DNA of 64,000 bases from Symbiodinium kawagutii (lineage: Eukaryota > Sar > Dinophyceae > Suessiales > Symbiodiniaceae). The notes below the pieces were generated by a model, which saw nothing but the letters and a program-made list of their open reading frames with translations, searched no databases and had not been told where the DNA came from. Positions 1-11,300 of the stretch are shown one piece after another. The stretch lies in contig VSDK01009463.1 in assembly GCA_009767595.1 (NCBI GenBank), forward strand, positions 201,608 to 265,607, given 5' to 3'. The position numbers were made by a program, and so were the translations under genes. The stretch's first letter is position 1. Each line of letters starts with the position of its first letter.

Positions 1-12
1 GTGAAGCTCAAC

Positions 13-207
13 TTACGAACGACCTTCACGAAAAAATTGTCCTTTTCCCCAAAAAAGTGCAACAATCTGTGTGGTTTTTGAGGTGTCCCCGCGACACAAC
101 GCCACCACAGCACCGCCACCCACGTGATCCGAACGGCTCCACCGAACCGGCCCCCGAACCCTCTCCAACGCTTCCGCCAGCTCCAGCATGGTCGTCCGAG
201 CGTTGGC
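13..207 (-). CDS. Candidate terminal exon, unknown protein
   Basis: An open frame of 64 codons starts right after a TAG that can serve as a 3' splice site (attcgttag|G) and ends in TAA at 15-13. The first part, with motifs such as MLELAEALERV and HVGGGAVVALCRG, is GC-rich and looks like an amphipathic helix followed by a glycine-rich turn. The last third is AT-rich and less protein-like. No family was recognised. The plus strand is also open here with a proline-rich reading, so the strand is uncertain. If real, this is the last exon of a minus-strand gene whose other exons are to the right; a possible one is 4120-4179 on the minus strand, a 20-codon frame between AG|G and CAG|GTGGGG. Confidence 0.3.
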   Translation of the reverse strand, partial: ANARTTMLELAEALERVRGPVRWSRSDHVGGGAVVALCRGDTSKTTQIVALFWGKGQFFREGRS

Positions 208-1589
208 CTAACGAATCTGCGCTTCACCCAATGTTCCAACATGGTTTCTCGATGGTTCCAAGAGGAAACACATAGATCTAGTACCTCAGTAGTAGCACAT
301 ATAGTAGTAGATAGTAGTATAAAGTAGTATATAGTAGTATTTACACTAGTCGTAGTCGTATATAGATTATGTAGACTCCAAACATAAGTAGTAGACTAGT
401 AGTGTATAGTACTATAATATGATCTGGCAAATAGAATTATTGATTGTAAATAAGAATATGTTGTAACTAGTAGTAGACAGTGGTATTATTGATTGGTACT
501 TGCCCCTACTAGTATGAATCAAATATAACTAGTAGTATATGCTAGTATGAATTCGGTAATCATCCCTTCTGTTGCTTACACACGACCATAGTTCCACTAC
601 CAAGCAGCTACATCTCAGGAGTTGCTGCTGGCACACAGTTACGAAGGTCATTCACATGCTGCAGAAGCCCAGGTGCCACACTGACTCACTGGCTCATGAT
701 GAGTTTCTTTTTCCCATTTTTTTCGATGAGACCCTACAAATACTGAGATGGTGTCTAGATAAACCACTAATCTCATGAATGTTGAATTTTTTTTGTCATG
801 TCTAGATAAACCACTAATCTCTGTAACTGTTGCATCTGAAATTCTTTCAACCTTACATGTGGTCCTGGTTTGGACCCAACCCAAAAACGGAGTGCGACAG
901 TAGCCCCTACTGTTTGCACAGTTTGGGTCGCCGACATCTGGCCACCCCACCATTGATGGGCGGCACCCGTTTCCAATGGGGAACCATTGGTTGCATCAAT
1001 TGGAGTAATAGAAATAAACCACTAGTGGAACAAAGATCCATGTCATCTAATGGTCGCAACTCGCAAACTCGGAACCAGGCGCTGCCACCTGGGCAAAGAA
1101 TCCTCCCTTGAGACTTCATGGATCCTGGATGATTGATGATGGTCTTGTGTTTTTCGAATCAAGGGCCAAGCAAATTATATAAACAATCTGATGATGTGTG
1201 CCTTTCCGAATCAACGCACTAATGATCTCAGATGCTTGCAGGTCAAGACCCCTGTACCCACATGGTCCAGGCAAAAGAGTGTAGATGCTGGGATATGAAC
1301 AACTGCCACCTTTTTGGTTGGTTGGTTGGTTGCTTGGTTGATTGGTAGGTTGGTCACTGTATGAGTATGACCAGGTTCACCCTTTCAGATCCAGGATGCT
1401 TGCACTTCATGTGTGTTTGTCAAAATAGGGGACCCCTAAAAAATTGGTCAGTTGTGTTTGGGAAAATCTACAGTACAGGAAACCTCGCTTATTGGCGGTC
1501 TCTAGATTTTCCCAAAGGATAACGAATAAAACAACAATCGGCTCATGGGTCCTATTGGTTGATATTGGTTGTTTCGGAGACCTCTCAAA
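208..1589. other. AT-rich intergenic or intronic DNA
   Basis: Positions 290-560 are rich in TAGTAG and TAGTATA words. Short open frames at 570-1110 occur on both strands with no recognisable protein and are not called. A lone left terminus of the family A element (GTTTGTCAAAATAGGGGACC) lies near 1414-1434 without a matching right end. A short (GGTT)n run is at 1314-1345. The sequence at 1482-1499 recurs beyond the satellite at 4073-4090. Confidence 0.5.
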
Positions 1590-2180
1590 TCAGAGAAACA
1601 TTGGTTGATATTGGTTGTTGATTTTGGTTGATATTGGTTGTTGATTTTGGTTGATATTGGTTGTTGATTTTGGTTGATATTGGTTGTTGATTTTGGTTGA
1701 TATTGGTTGTTGATTTTGGTTGATATTGGTTGTTGATTTTGGTTGATATTGGTTGTTGATATTGGTTGATATTGGTTGCTGATATTGGTTGATATTGGTT
1801 GTTGATATTGGTTGATATTGGTTGTTGATATTGGTTGATATTGGTTGGTGATTTTGGTTGATATTGGTTGTTGATATTGGTTGTTGATATTGGTTGTTGA
1901 TATTGGTTGTTGATATTGGTTGTTGGTATTGGTTGATATTGGTTGATGATTTTGGTTGATATTGGTTGATATTGGTTGTTGATATTGGTTGTTGATAGTG
2001 GTTGTTGATTTTGGTTGATATTGGTTGTTGATTTTGGTTGAGATTGGTTGTTGATTTTGGTTGATATTGGTTGTTGATATTGGTTGTTGATATTGGTTGT
2101 TGGTATTGGTTGATATTGGTTGTTGATTTTGGTTGTTGATATTGGTTGTTGATATTGGTTGTTGATATTGGTTGTTGATT
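1590..2180. repeat. Degenerate transition zone of the 10-bp satellite
   Basis: The stretch is built from GATATTGGTT (10 bp) and the related 13-mer GTTGATTTTGGTT or GTTGATATTGGTT. They alternate first as a 23-bp compound unit (about 1620-1750) and then irregularly. Point variants (AGATTGG, TAGTGG, TGGTATTGG) are frequent. The zone grades into the homogeneous array on its right, as expected if the array is homogenised from one side. Confidence 0.85.
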
Positions 2181-4050
2181 GATATTGGTTGATATTGGTT
2201 GATATTGGTTGATATTGGTTGATATTGGTTGATATTGGTTGATATTGGTTGATATTGGTTGATATTGGTTGATATTGGTTGATATTGGTTGATATTGGTT
2301 GATATTGGTTGATATTGGTTGATATTGGTTGATATTGGTTGATATTGGTTGATATTGGTTGATATTGGTTGATATTGGTTGATATTGGTTGATATTGGTT
2401 GATATTGGTTGATATTGGTTGATATTGGTTGATATTGGTTGATATTGGTTGATATTGGTTGATATTGGTTGATATTGGTTGATATTGGTTGATATTGGTT
2501 GATATTGGTTGATATTGGTTGATATTGGTTGATATTGGTTGATATTGGTTGATATTGGTTGATATTGGTTGATATTGGTTGATATTGGTTGATATTGGTT
2601 GATATTGGTTGATATTGGTTGATATTGGTTGATATTGGTTGATATTGGTTGATATTGGTTGATATTGGTTGATATTGGTTGATATTGGTTGATATTGGTT
2701 GATATTGGTTGATATTGGTTGATATTGGTTGATATTGGTTGATATTGGTTGATATTGGTTGATATTGGTTGATATTGGTTGATATTGGTTGATATTGGTT
2801 GATATTGGTTGATATTGGTTGATATTGGTTGATATTGGTTGATATTGGTTGATATTGGTTGATATTGGTTGATATTGGTTGATATTGGTTGATATTGGTT
2901 GATATTGGTTGATATTGGTTGATATTGGTTGATATTGGTTGATATTGGTTGATATTGGTTGATATTGGTTGATATTGGTTGATATTGGTTGATATTGGTT
3001 GATATTGGTTGATATTGGTTGATATTGGTTGATATTGGTTGATATTGGTTGATATTGGTTGATATTGGTTGATATTGGTTGATATTGGTTGATATTGGTT
3101 GATATTGGTTGATATTGGTTGATATTGGTTGATATTGGTTGATATTGGTTGATATTGGTTGATATTGGTTGATATTGGTTGATATTGGTTGATATTGGTT
3201 GATATTGGTTGATATTGGTTGATATTGGTTGATATTGGTTGATATTGGTTGATATTGGTTGATATTGGTTGATATTGGTTGATATTGGTTGATATTGGTT
3301 GATATTGGTTGATATTGGTTGATATTGGTTGATATTGGTTGATATTGGTTGATATTGGTTGATATTGGTTGATATTGGTTGATATTGGTTGATATTGGTT
3401 GATATTGGTTGATATTGGTTGATATTGGTTGATATTGGTTGATATTGGTTGATATTGGTTGATATTGGTTGATATTGGTTGATATTGGTTGATATTGGTT
3501 GATATTGGTTGATATTGGTTGATATTGGTTGATATTGGTTGATATTGGTTGATATTGGTTGATATTGGTTGATATTGGTTGATATTGGTTGATATTGGTT
3601 GATATTGGTTGATATTGGTTGATATTGGTTGATATTGGTTGATATTGGTTGATATTGGTTGATATTGGTTGATATTGGTTGATATTGGTTGATATTGGTT
3701 GATATTGGTTGATATTGGTTGATATTGGTTGATATTGGTTGATATTGGTTGATATTGGTTGATATTGGTTGATATTGGTTGATATTGGTTGATATTGGTT
3801 GATATTGGTTGATATTGGTTGATATTGGTTGATATTGGTTGATATTGGTTGATATTGGTTGATATTGGTTGATATTGGTTGATATTGGTTGATATTGGTT
3901 GATATTGGTTGATATTGGTTGATATTGGTTGATATTGGTTGATATTGGTTGATATTGGTTGATATTGGTTGATATTGGTTGATATTGGTTGATATTAGTT
4001 GATATTGGTTGATATTGGTTAATATTGGTTGATATTGGTTGATATTGGTT
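2181..4050. repeat. Satellite, 187 tandem units of GATATTGGTT
   Basis: The 10-bp unit is repeated 187 times in 1870 bp. I see only two variant units, GATATTAGTT at 3991 and AATATTGGTT at 4021, both near the right end. The plus strand has a TGA every 30 bases in every frame. The minus strand (AACCAATATC) has no stop in any frame and no ATG, giving an open frame of about 620 codons with a 10-residue repeat; this is a consequence of the repeat and not evidence of a gene. The true copy number may differ, because such arrays assemble poorly. Confidence 0.95.
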
Positions 4051-4137
4051 GATATGGGCTCATGTCTCTTTAACCTCTCTTATTGGCGGTTCAAGAGTCA
4101 CATCCCCCCAACGCCCCACCTGATGTTCCGCGCGCAG

Positions 4138-4202
4138 GTGCGCATCTTTCACCAGCTGCATGCGGCGAGCGCTCAACTCCTGGAGGCGACCCGGGCGACA
4201 TC
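4138..4202 (+). CDS. Candidate exon, strand uncertain
   Basis: This GC-rich island follows the satellite by about 90 bases. On the plus strand a pyrimidine-containing stretch ends in cgcgcag|G, followed by a frame reading VRIFHQLHAASAQLLEAT that stays open to TAG at 4264. A GT at 4203 would end the exon with two bases left over. On the minus strand 4120-4179 is an equally neat 60-bp exon (cctccag|G to CAG|GTGGGG) reading ELSARRMQLVKDAHL. Only one can be real. No family was recognised. Confidence 0.25.
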
Positions 4203-4266
4203 GTTTCGTTTCGTGACGAGCTGGCGGCTGCGACTGGAGAAGCAGAAGTTCATGATAGATCCTTAG

Positions 4267-6796
4267 TGGTTGTAGTATGCTTACAACATAGGTTATGTAT
4301 ATATATAGTATAACTGGTTATATGCTTAGACAAACAATGGATTACAATTAATAGATATCTAAAATCCCTATTGATACTTGAATTAGTGGTATTTTTTCTA
4401 TATATGTATATGTGTATTGAATCCCTATTTAATGATATGCTTACAATATAGATTATACTATAACCACTAGGGATCTATATGGAAATAGTATAATCATAGT
4501 AGTATCACCTCGTATGGTTACGATATAGGCTATACAGTATGGTTATAGAAGGTTCGATTCGCAAAGATAGTAGTATATAACCTATGATTAGAGTCTGGTT
4601 GTAGTATGGTCATAGTATGATTGTAGTATATATAACTCTTAGGTCATGGTTATAGTATGCTTATTGTTGGTTTTTAGTAGGGGTTAGTAGATTGTATCGT
4701 ATAGTTTTAGTAGGTTTGTATAGTGTTGTAGTAGTGATTCATGCTTAAAGAGATAGCTGCTGCAGCAATTGTACGGGTCAAAATAAAGATGTACGTGAAA
4801 TTGATACGTGTCCATCCAACCATAAATATCTAATCCGTTTCAAAGGCCATCATTTGACGAGATCATTGGGAATTCTTCAGTTCGGAGTGAAGCGAAGTAA
4901 CAAGACAAAAGGCTGTTCAACTCTGCCATCATCGGGAATGGCCGACTCGCTTCGTAACTAGGTTCATCGTCGATAATGATCGAACATAAGGATTGAAAAA
5001 TGGTCAGTACATGTTAGTACTGGTTGATCTCCTACTATCAGTCAACTTATAACCTACAACCACTACTGTGATGGGTGATTTCCATGTACGTAACTTCTGA
5101 TTTGATCCGTCCCTTGTGTGCAACTCATAACCGGTTGCAAATTTGGCCCCACCTCCGCATCGGCCGTGCGCACCTGGTGCCGGAGCATTGGGAAGTGAAC
5201 CCGGGCAGACTCTGTGGGCAGGATTGGGTCTGGCGCTAAGCATAGAAAATGATAACCAGCTTCCAGGCATTTGAGGCACAAAGTCTGGACACATCACTGG
5301 GTTCTACCAGCTTCCAGTGGCCGGTGAGGTTCCAAAACCTGAAGTTCTCTTGGGGTTTAAGTTCAAAATAGTCATGCCTGCGGGAAAAGTTGAATGATCT
5401 GAAAAGTGATTCAATGGTCTGCGTCTCAAACTGTGGCGAAAACCATTTTGGTTGATGATCCATGATTAGTATTGACCATATTTCACCATTCACCTTTTTT
5501 AAAGCAATTGACTTAAAATCAACCATTGCTAGGCATCATGAACTGGTCATAAGCATCATTGATGCCTAGTCTAGTATAATGAAGCATGATTGACCACGAC
5601 TGATTGAACGTTTGAGACATCATTCAGCCCGGATGCCAATCAGCCGAATTTCCGCTCCCGGTTGAAGTCCACTCGGTGCAGGAATCACAGGTTAGTTCCT
5701 AGTTTGATTGGAATGGGTCATAAGCATACAATGTTGATATAGATTGAATTGGTTTACTAGTTTAATTGGAAGGATTGATACATGATTTGTATTACTACGG
5801 CATGTATATATAAAGAAGTATATTGAATGCTATCGATTGTTAAGAACCATCAATAGCACATATATAAACTATACACATATCATTTTATGTACAGGTTACT
5901 AGCAAGTGAATATGTGACTAATATGTGTCTAATGTATTGCATAGATATATATATATGTGATGGCACAATTGAAACCCAGATATCATGTAACATGGTAGAC
6001 CCAATGGTGCTACATAGCATAGAAAACATATAAAATAGTTGAATGCATGCACATACGTTTGCACCACTATACACCACTATACATTTATACACCAAAATCT
6101 AATATGACAAAGAGTTCATATAACACATTCTAAAATGATTACAACAGAACATGAGATGTACATCCAAGTAATGTGAACACAAATAATGTGCAATAAGATA
6201 CAATAGAACGGACCATCATGCAAATTATATTCTAGCAAAATGCGCAAAATGAGATCATAAAATACCAAATACGACTAATTCATGCTAAACTAACACATGT
6301 AAAAAAAACAACATACTAAAAAATCTGACAAGACAACGTAACATCACAAATACTATGATAGAAGGCAAACAACAAATACATCGAAGTATACAACAACGTC
6401 AAACATACTACATGTGCACACATTTGACATAACATTACATAAAACAATATTGTGGTATTTGTGGTACTGCAATAAAATCATATCGTATGTCTTGTTAACA
6501 CACCTATATACGTACATATTGCTTGAATGTTCACTAATTTAGAGAAAGAATTGAATACATAATTAACAATATGTATTGATTTAAATTTAATAATTCAAAT
6601 TTATCATTGGAGGTTTTTTACATTGTAATTATTGTAGTTTTAATTAAATTTTAAATTGTAAAAAATACTAGTAATCTGGGGGGGGTCTTAGAACCCAAAA
6701 GGGGTTTTAAAAACCACTTAGGACCACTTAGAACTGAGACGCCCCCTCTACGGGGTCAATAAAGTTGGCCCTGATCTATGCATCCTATTCTTTGCT
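4267..6796. other. AT-rich DNA with two weak open frames
   Basis: Most of this is AT-rich, with TAGTATA words (4270-4740) and a nearly gene-free AT-rich block (5880-6680). A GC-rich island at about 5140-5239 sits in a 48-codon plus-strand open frame (5093-5239, with AHLVPEHWEVNPG, ending in TAA) that could be an exon. The minus strand is open for 96 codons at 5236-5526. Neither has a recognisable domain. No splice-site pair or promoter could be supported. Confidence 0.35.
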
Positions 6797-6912
6797 GGCA
6801 GTGGGTCAGTTCACCCTTAGTCCCCCTGGTTCCCCACCAATAACCCTTGTTTTCCTTATAGATTGTTGGTTAGAACCCCCTGTTATTGGTTGGTTAACAT
6901 TGACCCATAGCC
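6797..6912. mobile_element. Family B inverted-repeat element, TSD TGCT
   Basis: A 116-bp non-coding element begins GGCAGTGGGTCA and ends TGACCCATAGCC, so its ends are inverted repeats. It is flanked on both sides by TGCT, a 4-bp duplication that is not A/T-only and therefore hard to ascribe to chance. The interior carries the family B words CCTGGTTCCCCA and TTGTTTTCC. It encodes nothing. It ends about 50 bases before the candidate exon at 6966. Confidence 0.8.
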
Positions 6913-6965
6913 TGCTCTTGTTTAATTCCCAGTGTTCGCCCCACAACGAGATGACCAGCCTACAG

Positions 6966-7051
6966 CACCGCGCGTCTCGGGCGCCCGGCGTTCGCCAAAG
7001 CGTGGGAAATCTGCATGCTCCCAGCGCTGGGTGATGCTGGCGGCCTTCGCG
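6966..7051 (+). CDS. Candidate internal exon, unknown protein
   Basis: The island is very GC-rich against AT-rich flanks. Borders are cctacag|C and CGCG|GTGCTG. The 86 bp read as one base, 28 codons and one base, with the motif RPAFAKAWEICMLPALG. Its end phase fits the start phase of the candidate exon at 9567. Other readings are also open: a plus frame with WVMLAAFAVLMRAGF and a minus frame starting MVKPARISTAKAAS. The frame and strand are therefore not settled. Confidence 0.28.
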
Positions 7052-7098
7052 GTGCTGATGCGGGCGGGCTTCACCATGGCTTTACAATGCTAAGGTGC

Positions 7099-7185
7099 AA
7101 CTGGTGGTTGGTTCCAAGACCCATGAGTTCATCAAGCATCCCAAATACTAGGGAAAACGAACAAAGATTAAACCACCAGCCAGTT
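7099..7185. mobile_element. Family C element
   Basis: The ends are AACTGGTGGTT and AACCACCAGCCAGTT, an imperfect inverted repeat. The centre carries the family C signature TACTAGGGAAAAC. It is shorter and more diverged than the copies at 12002 and 19406. No clear target duplication was seen. Confidence 0.55.
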
Positions 7186-8429
7186 TACCATGGACTATCG
7201 CGTAAAGAATCCAACGGTCGTCCGACCATGGTGTTACTCATTGCCAGCAAATGTCAATGGTTGATCCAATGGTCAATCATTAGCAACATGGCGAATCGAC
7301 TGGTTAATGATGCATTGAATTAATCCACTTCAGCAAATCCGAGCAACTCGCGTGTTTTATGGCCATTTACGGGCAAACTTGCCGCAGTTCAGTTTTGACT
7401 AGGTTGCGGCGTGAATTGAGGAACTATTAGTGCACTCAATGGCTGCCTGCGGCCACGCTTCATTCGCCAAGAACTTGACTGTGAAAGGATGTGGAACTTG
7501 CAGTCAGAAAAACCATAGCAAAGCACCCCGACGGCTTTGCATCCGTGAAAGCGCTTCCCTAGCTCCACAACGAACATGGCCGCGTAGCACTGCCGTTTTC
7601 GCTCCCGCTGCTGGCTGTCGGAAGAATGCACATCACCAGGCATTCACAGAGTGCCTTCGCCCCTCATCAGCAACAGAGGCGCCGACACCCACACAGGGAC
7701 ACACACGAGCACACACGTTGCTGCACATGGCATCACCTCCTGCCCGCCTTTTTGGACTCTTTGCTTTTGGTTCATCTTGGTTGGAGGGAACATTTTTGAC
7801 ACCTTCCAAGATATGTTCGTGTCTTTACGGATTTCCATCCCCTGAACTTCAATATCTCGTGTTTCGGCGGTCAGTCGGTATGATCTGTCAAAAGAGCGTC
7901 ACACCAAGCATCGGGGAATATCAACCACATCAAGGACAGTGTGAGGGGGTTTAGGCCACCGCCACCACCGCATTCCTTTGGAGTTTGGTTTTGCACTCGA
8001 CCCAGCACCGAGGTCAAGCCGAAGGCAAGGAACTTCATCCACGGCGCGAGCTTGAACAGGATGAATTTCCTGTTTCTGCTGTTTTCACTTGACAGGACGA
8101 GGGTCAGACCGACACGCCAGCGATGTACGGGCCCCGTGTGCACATCGAGGTGAAGCTATGACAGTTCTCGCAGGTCTCCGGAAGAACAATGGAATCAGCA
8201 GGAGTGCAATGGGAAGCACAAGGTCCACCAGCAAACAGTTTGACCGTGACCTGTTGCCCACTCCTGCAGAATGAAATTGGAGCTAGTGGAGTCAACTCAA
8301 TAGTTGAGCCCCGGTTCATGCTTACAGCAAACGACTCCAGCGACAAGTGCTTTGGTTTGGGTCTAGCGTTGAATTGCTGAAAGTGTAGCTGGTTACTCGC
8401 TACCACCAACTACATAGACACCAAACCAC
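7186..8429. other. Mostly unique DNA without a supported gene
   Basis: Composition is mixed. A 174-codon plus-strand frame covers 7430-7954, with shorter minus-strand frames across the same bases. None shows a recognisable domain, and the long frame is low in hydrophobic clusters. It is left as an unsupported open frame. Nothing else was seen. Confidence 0.35.
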
Positions 8430-8640
8430 CATTGTTTAATTCACCATTCTTTAATTCACCATTGTTTAATTCACCATTGTTTAATTCACCATTGTTTAAT
8501 AACCATTCTTTAATTCACCATTGTTTAATAACCATTCTTTAATTCACCATTCTTTAATTCACCATTGTTAATTCACCATTCTTTAATTCACCATTGTTAA
8601 TAACCATTGTCAACCATTGTGAATAACCATTGTGAATAAC
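8430..8640. repeat. 15-bp tandem repeat leading into the 75-bp satellite
   Basis: Units of about 15 bp, CACCATTGTTTAATT and variants with CTTTAATT, repeat irregularly. They grade into 13-bp units (AACCATTGTGAAT) from about 8610. The shared core is ACCATTGTT or ACCATTGTG, the same words from which the 75-bp unit to the right is built. Confidence 0.8.
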
Positions 8641-9490
8641 CATTATTGTTTAAGCATTGATAACAACCATTGTAACCATTGTTAATAACCATTGTGAATA
8701 ACCATTGTGAATAACCATTGTGAATAACCATTATTGTTTAAGCATTGATAACAACCATTGTAACCATTGTTAATAACCATTGTGAATAACCATTGTGAAT
8801 AACCATTATTGTTTAAGCATTGATAACAACCATTGTAACCATTGTTAATAACCATTGTTACTAACCATTGTGAATAACCATTATTGTTTAAGCATTGATA
8901 ACAACCATTGTAACCATTGTTAATAACCATTGTGAATAACCATTGTGAATAACCATTATTGTTTAAGCATTGATAACAACCATTGTAACCATTGTTAATA
9001 ACCATTGTTACTAACCATTGTGAATAACCATTATTGTTTAAGCATTGATAACAACCATTGTAACCATTGTTAATAACCATTGTGAATAACCATTGTGAAT
9101 AACCATTATTGTTTAAGCATTGATAACAACCATTGTAACCATTGTTAATAACCATTGTGAATAACCATTGTGAATAACCATTATTGTTTAAGCATTGATA
9201 ACAACCATTGTAACCATTGTTAATAACCATTGTGAATAACCATTGTGAATAACCATTATTGTTTAAGCATTGATAACAACCATTGTAACCATTGTTAATA
9301 ACCATTGTGAATAACCATTGTGAATAACCATTATTGTTTAAGCATTGATAACAACCATTGTAACCATTGTTAATAACCATTGTGAATAACCATTGTGAAT
9401 AACCATTATTGTTTAAGCATTGATAACAACCATTGTAACCATTGTTAATAACCATTGTGAATAACCATTGTGAATAACTTGAATAACCAT
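8641..9490. repeat. 75-bp satellite, about 11 units
   Basis: The marker word ATTATTGTTTAAGC recurs at 8642, 8730, 8805, 8880, 8955, 9030, 9105, 9180, 9255, 9330 and 9405. All steps are 75 bp except the first, which is 88 bp because of one extra 13-bp subunit. Two units, at about 8848 and 9008 (160 bp apart), carry the variant GTTACTAACC, so a higher-order pattern may exist. Because 75 is divisible by three, the minus strand is open throughout (8682-9548) with a 25-residue repeat containing NNGYSQWLFTMV. I read this as a by-product of the repeat, not a protein. Confidence 0.9.
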
Positions 9491-9566
9491 TGTTAATCAC
9501 CATTGTAGCTGGTTCTTCGATGGTTAGCGAGTACCACCAGTCGGACACCGCCCCTGCGCCTCTCAG

Positions 9567-9631
9567 GCACCACGGGATCCTGTGCAGCCTCCGCCTACGA
9601 GAGAACGGCCATGGCGCTACTCCATGAGGCC
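9567..9631 (+). CDS. Candidate internal exon, unknown protein
   Basis: A strong 3' splice-like site (ctgcgcctctcag|G) opens a GC-rich island just after the 75-bp satellite. The 65 bp read as two bases plus 21 codons, with GSCAASAYERTAMALLHEA, then a possible donor GCC|GTGATC. The phase fits the exon candidates at 6966 (ends with one base) and 14141 (starts at phase 0). A minus-strand frame is open too but is arginine-rich and less protein-like. Confidence 0.3.
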
Positions 9632-9792
9632 GTGATCATCTGTAGAGGATGATCAATGGCCATGGGTCCACATAGTTGGGATTTTCTAGGGTCGACTATC
9701 CTTGACAGTGGTATTTTAGTCGATTAAAATGGCAAATAACGGGGATTAATAGGTTAAACACCAGCGACAATGGCTAAACAACTATTACATAT

Positions 9793-9899
9793 GGGGGTGG
9801 GTTCTCAAAATAGGGGATCCAAAAAACGGCTATCTATTATTATATATTAGATGATTTATGTTAGATGATTTGGGGGGACCCCTATTTGGAGAAGCCACC
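9793..9899. mobile_element. Family A inverted-repeat element, TSD ATAT
   Basis: A 107-bp element starts GGGGGTGGGTTCTCAAAATAGGGG and ends with the inverted match around CCCCTATTTGGAGAAGCCACC (each half read in part). ATAT lies on both sides (9789-9792 and 9900-9903). It has no coding capacity. Confidence 0.75.
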
Positions 9900-9903
9900 A
9901 TAT

Positions 9904-11205
9904 GTACAGAGTGATCCTCAGAATAGTTGCATATTCATGTGAATATATATGTACATAATACATATATATATACATATATATATATATAATGATCATCAGT
10001 AGAGTTTTAGAAATTTAAATGTGACAGTAAGATAGTAAGATCAACAAAAATATGTGCTCAATGGTGTGTTTTCACTCCTGTGGTCGTGGCTTGGGGATGT
10101 CGCTTGGATGGAAATGGATGGCGACCCTGTTTGATCACCAAGGAACAAAGTCTATATGTTCTCTATCGTAGACTCATACATATAGTATAGTTGTATTGCG
10201 TAATTGTATGTAGAATAAAAGCTACATAATTATGTAGAGTATAGCTGCCATATTGCTATATTCTATGTAATTATGATTAATTATGTATAATGCCCTGCAG
10301 CCGTTTTTGTCGAAGGACGGAGTGAGCGATACCTGTATGTGAGAGACAAATGCAACGATCGACCAGAGATAAGCAAAGAAACCACAATGTCTGCTACGTT
10401 CGTATACCGATAGGGATTCGTGGTTGTAGTTCTATTTATACGCTTTCATTGCAAAAGGCTCCACCACTAGCTGAGTCTCCTGTGCTAATCAGTGATTGAC
10501 ATCTGGTGCTTGGAAGCAATCATTTCTGCCACTTCTTGGAAAGGTATGACACAATCAATAATCCGAACTGTTGCTAACCCCTGGATAATTCCAACACATC
10601 CGGCAGTGCAAGAAATACGGTATGCCCTCCTTGATAGTGATATTACCACCAGTCATCAGTTGCTGCTGAAACATGTTGAAACCATCAGGGTGCTGACTTA
10701 GGTACCCTCCATGGTTAACAACCCTGAGGGTTGACAACCTAAGTTAACACCCTGATGGTGTTTGGTGTTGACACCCTCCATAAGTTAACATGTGAAACGG
10801 GAAACCCTCCCAGGTTTTTTCGTGTTGACCAACAATGCTCTTGATGATCCTTGATTTTCGCCAACCGTTCTCCAGAGCGATGTCCCTAGTCCCTAGAATT
10901 CGCCTTGATTTACCACTGTTGAGGTGAATAAATGCAATTGACCTGCATATCATCTTCAGAATTAGTTTAAATTTATGGTAAACCCTAAGTCACCAGCAAT
11001 ATCCCTAGAATGTGCTTTGATTTAGAAAAAAACACTGCTTTATCTTCACTCCCCGGACCCCCAAGATCAACGAATCGCCACCGGGGAACCGTCATGAAGG
11101 TACCACCTTCACCTGCCAAGCACCATGGCTGTGATCAACCACAGTTGAAGTGCGAGGGTTGAAGTGTGAGGTAGTAGATGTAGAAACGTTTTACCTACCC
11201 GGGCA
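9904..11205. other. AT-rich DNA, no supported gene
   Basis: It contains an (AT)n-rich tract at 9940-9990 and weak open frames of 60-70 codons on both strands (10492-10953) with no recognisable domain. A local palindromic run of AACCCTGAGGGTTGACAACC words lies near 10710-10760. Nothing else was seen. Confidence 0.4.
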
Positions 11206-11300
11206 TGTGCCAAGCCATAGAGTAACCAATGGTCCCCACCAAAAAGTTATCATTTTACCCCGAAACCATGGGTTTTTGGCGGTACCGCTATTTTGGCACC
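11206..11300. mobile_element. Family D element
   Basis: The left end reads GTGCCAAGCCATAG and the right end CTATTTTGGCAC, an imperfect inverted repeat. The interior word TCATTTTAC is shared with the only other copy, at 33664-33757. Family D resembles family A in its CCATAG...GGTACC and GGTACC...CTATTTT words and may be an offshoot. No target duplication could be fixed. Confidence 0.55.

Noticed and set aside
2181-4050. 620-codon minus-strand gene in the 10-bp satellite
   Set aside because: All three frames are open at once and none has an ATG, a property of the repeat unit.
4551-4565. tRNA-like box (GGTTCGATTC), also near 12705
   Set aside because: No matching A box, acceptor stem or cloverleaf could be drawn around either copy.
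7430-7954. 174-codon plus-strand gene
   Set aside because: Composition is unremarkable, several antisense frames are open too, and no domain or splice evidence was found.
8641-9490. CRISPR-like array
   Set aside because: There are no variable spacers between the repeats and no cas genes; the units are contiguous.
8682-9548. 288-codon repeat protein on the minus strand
   Set aside because: It is the direct translation of the 75-bp satellite; the frame is open only because 75 is a multiple of three, and no flanking gene structure supports it.
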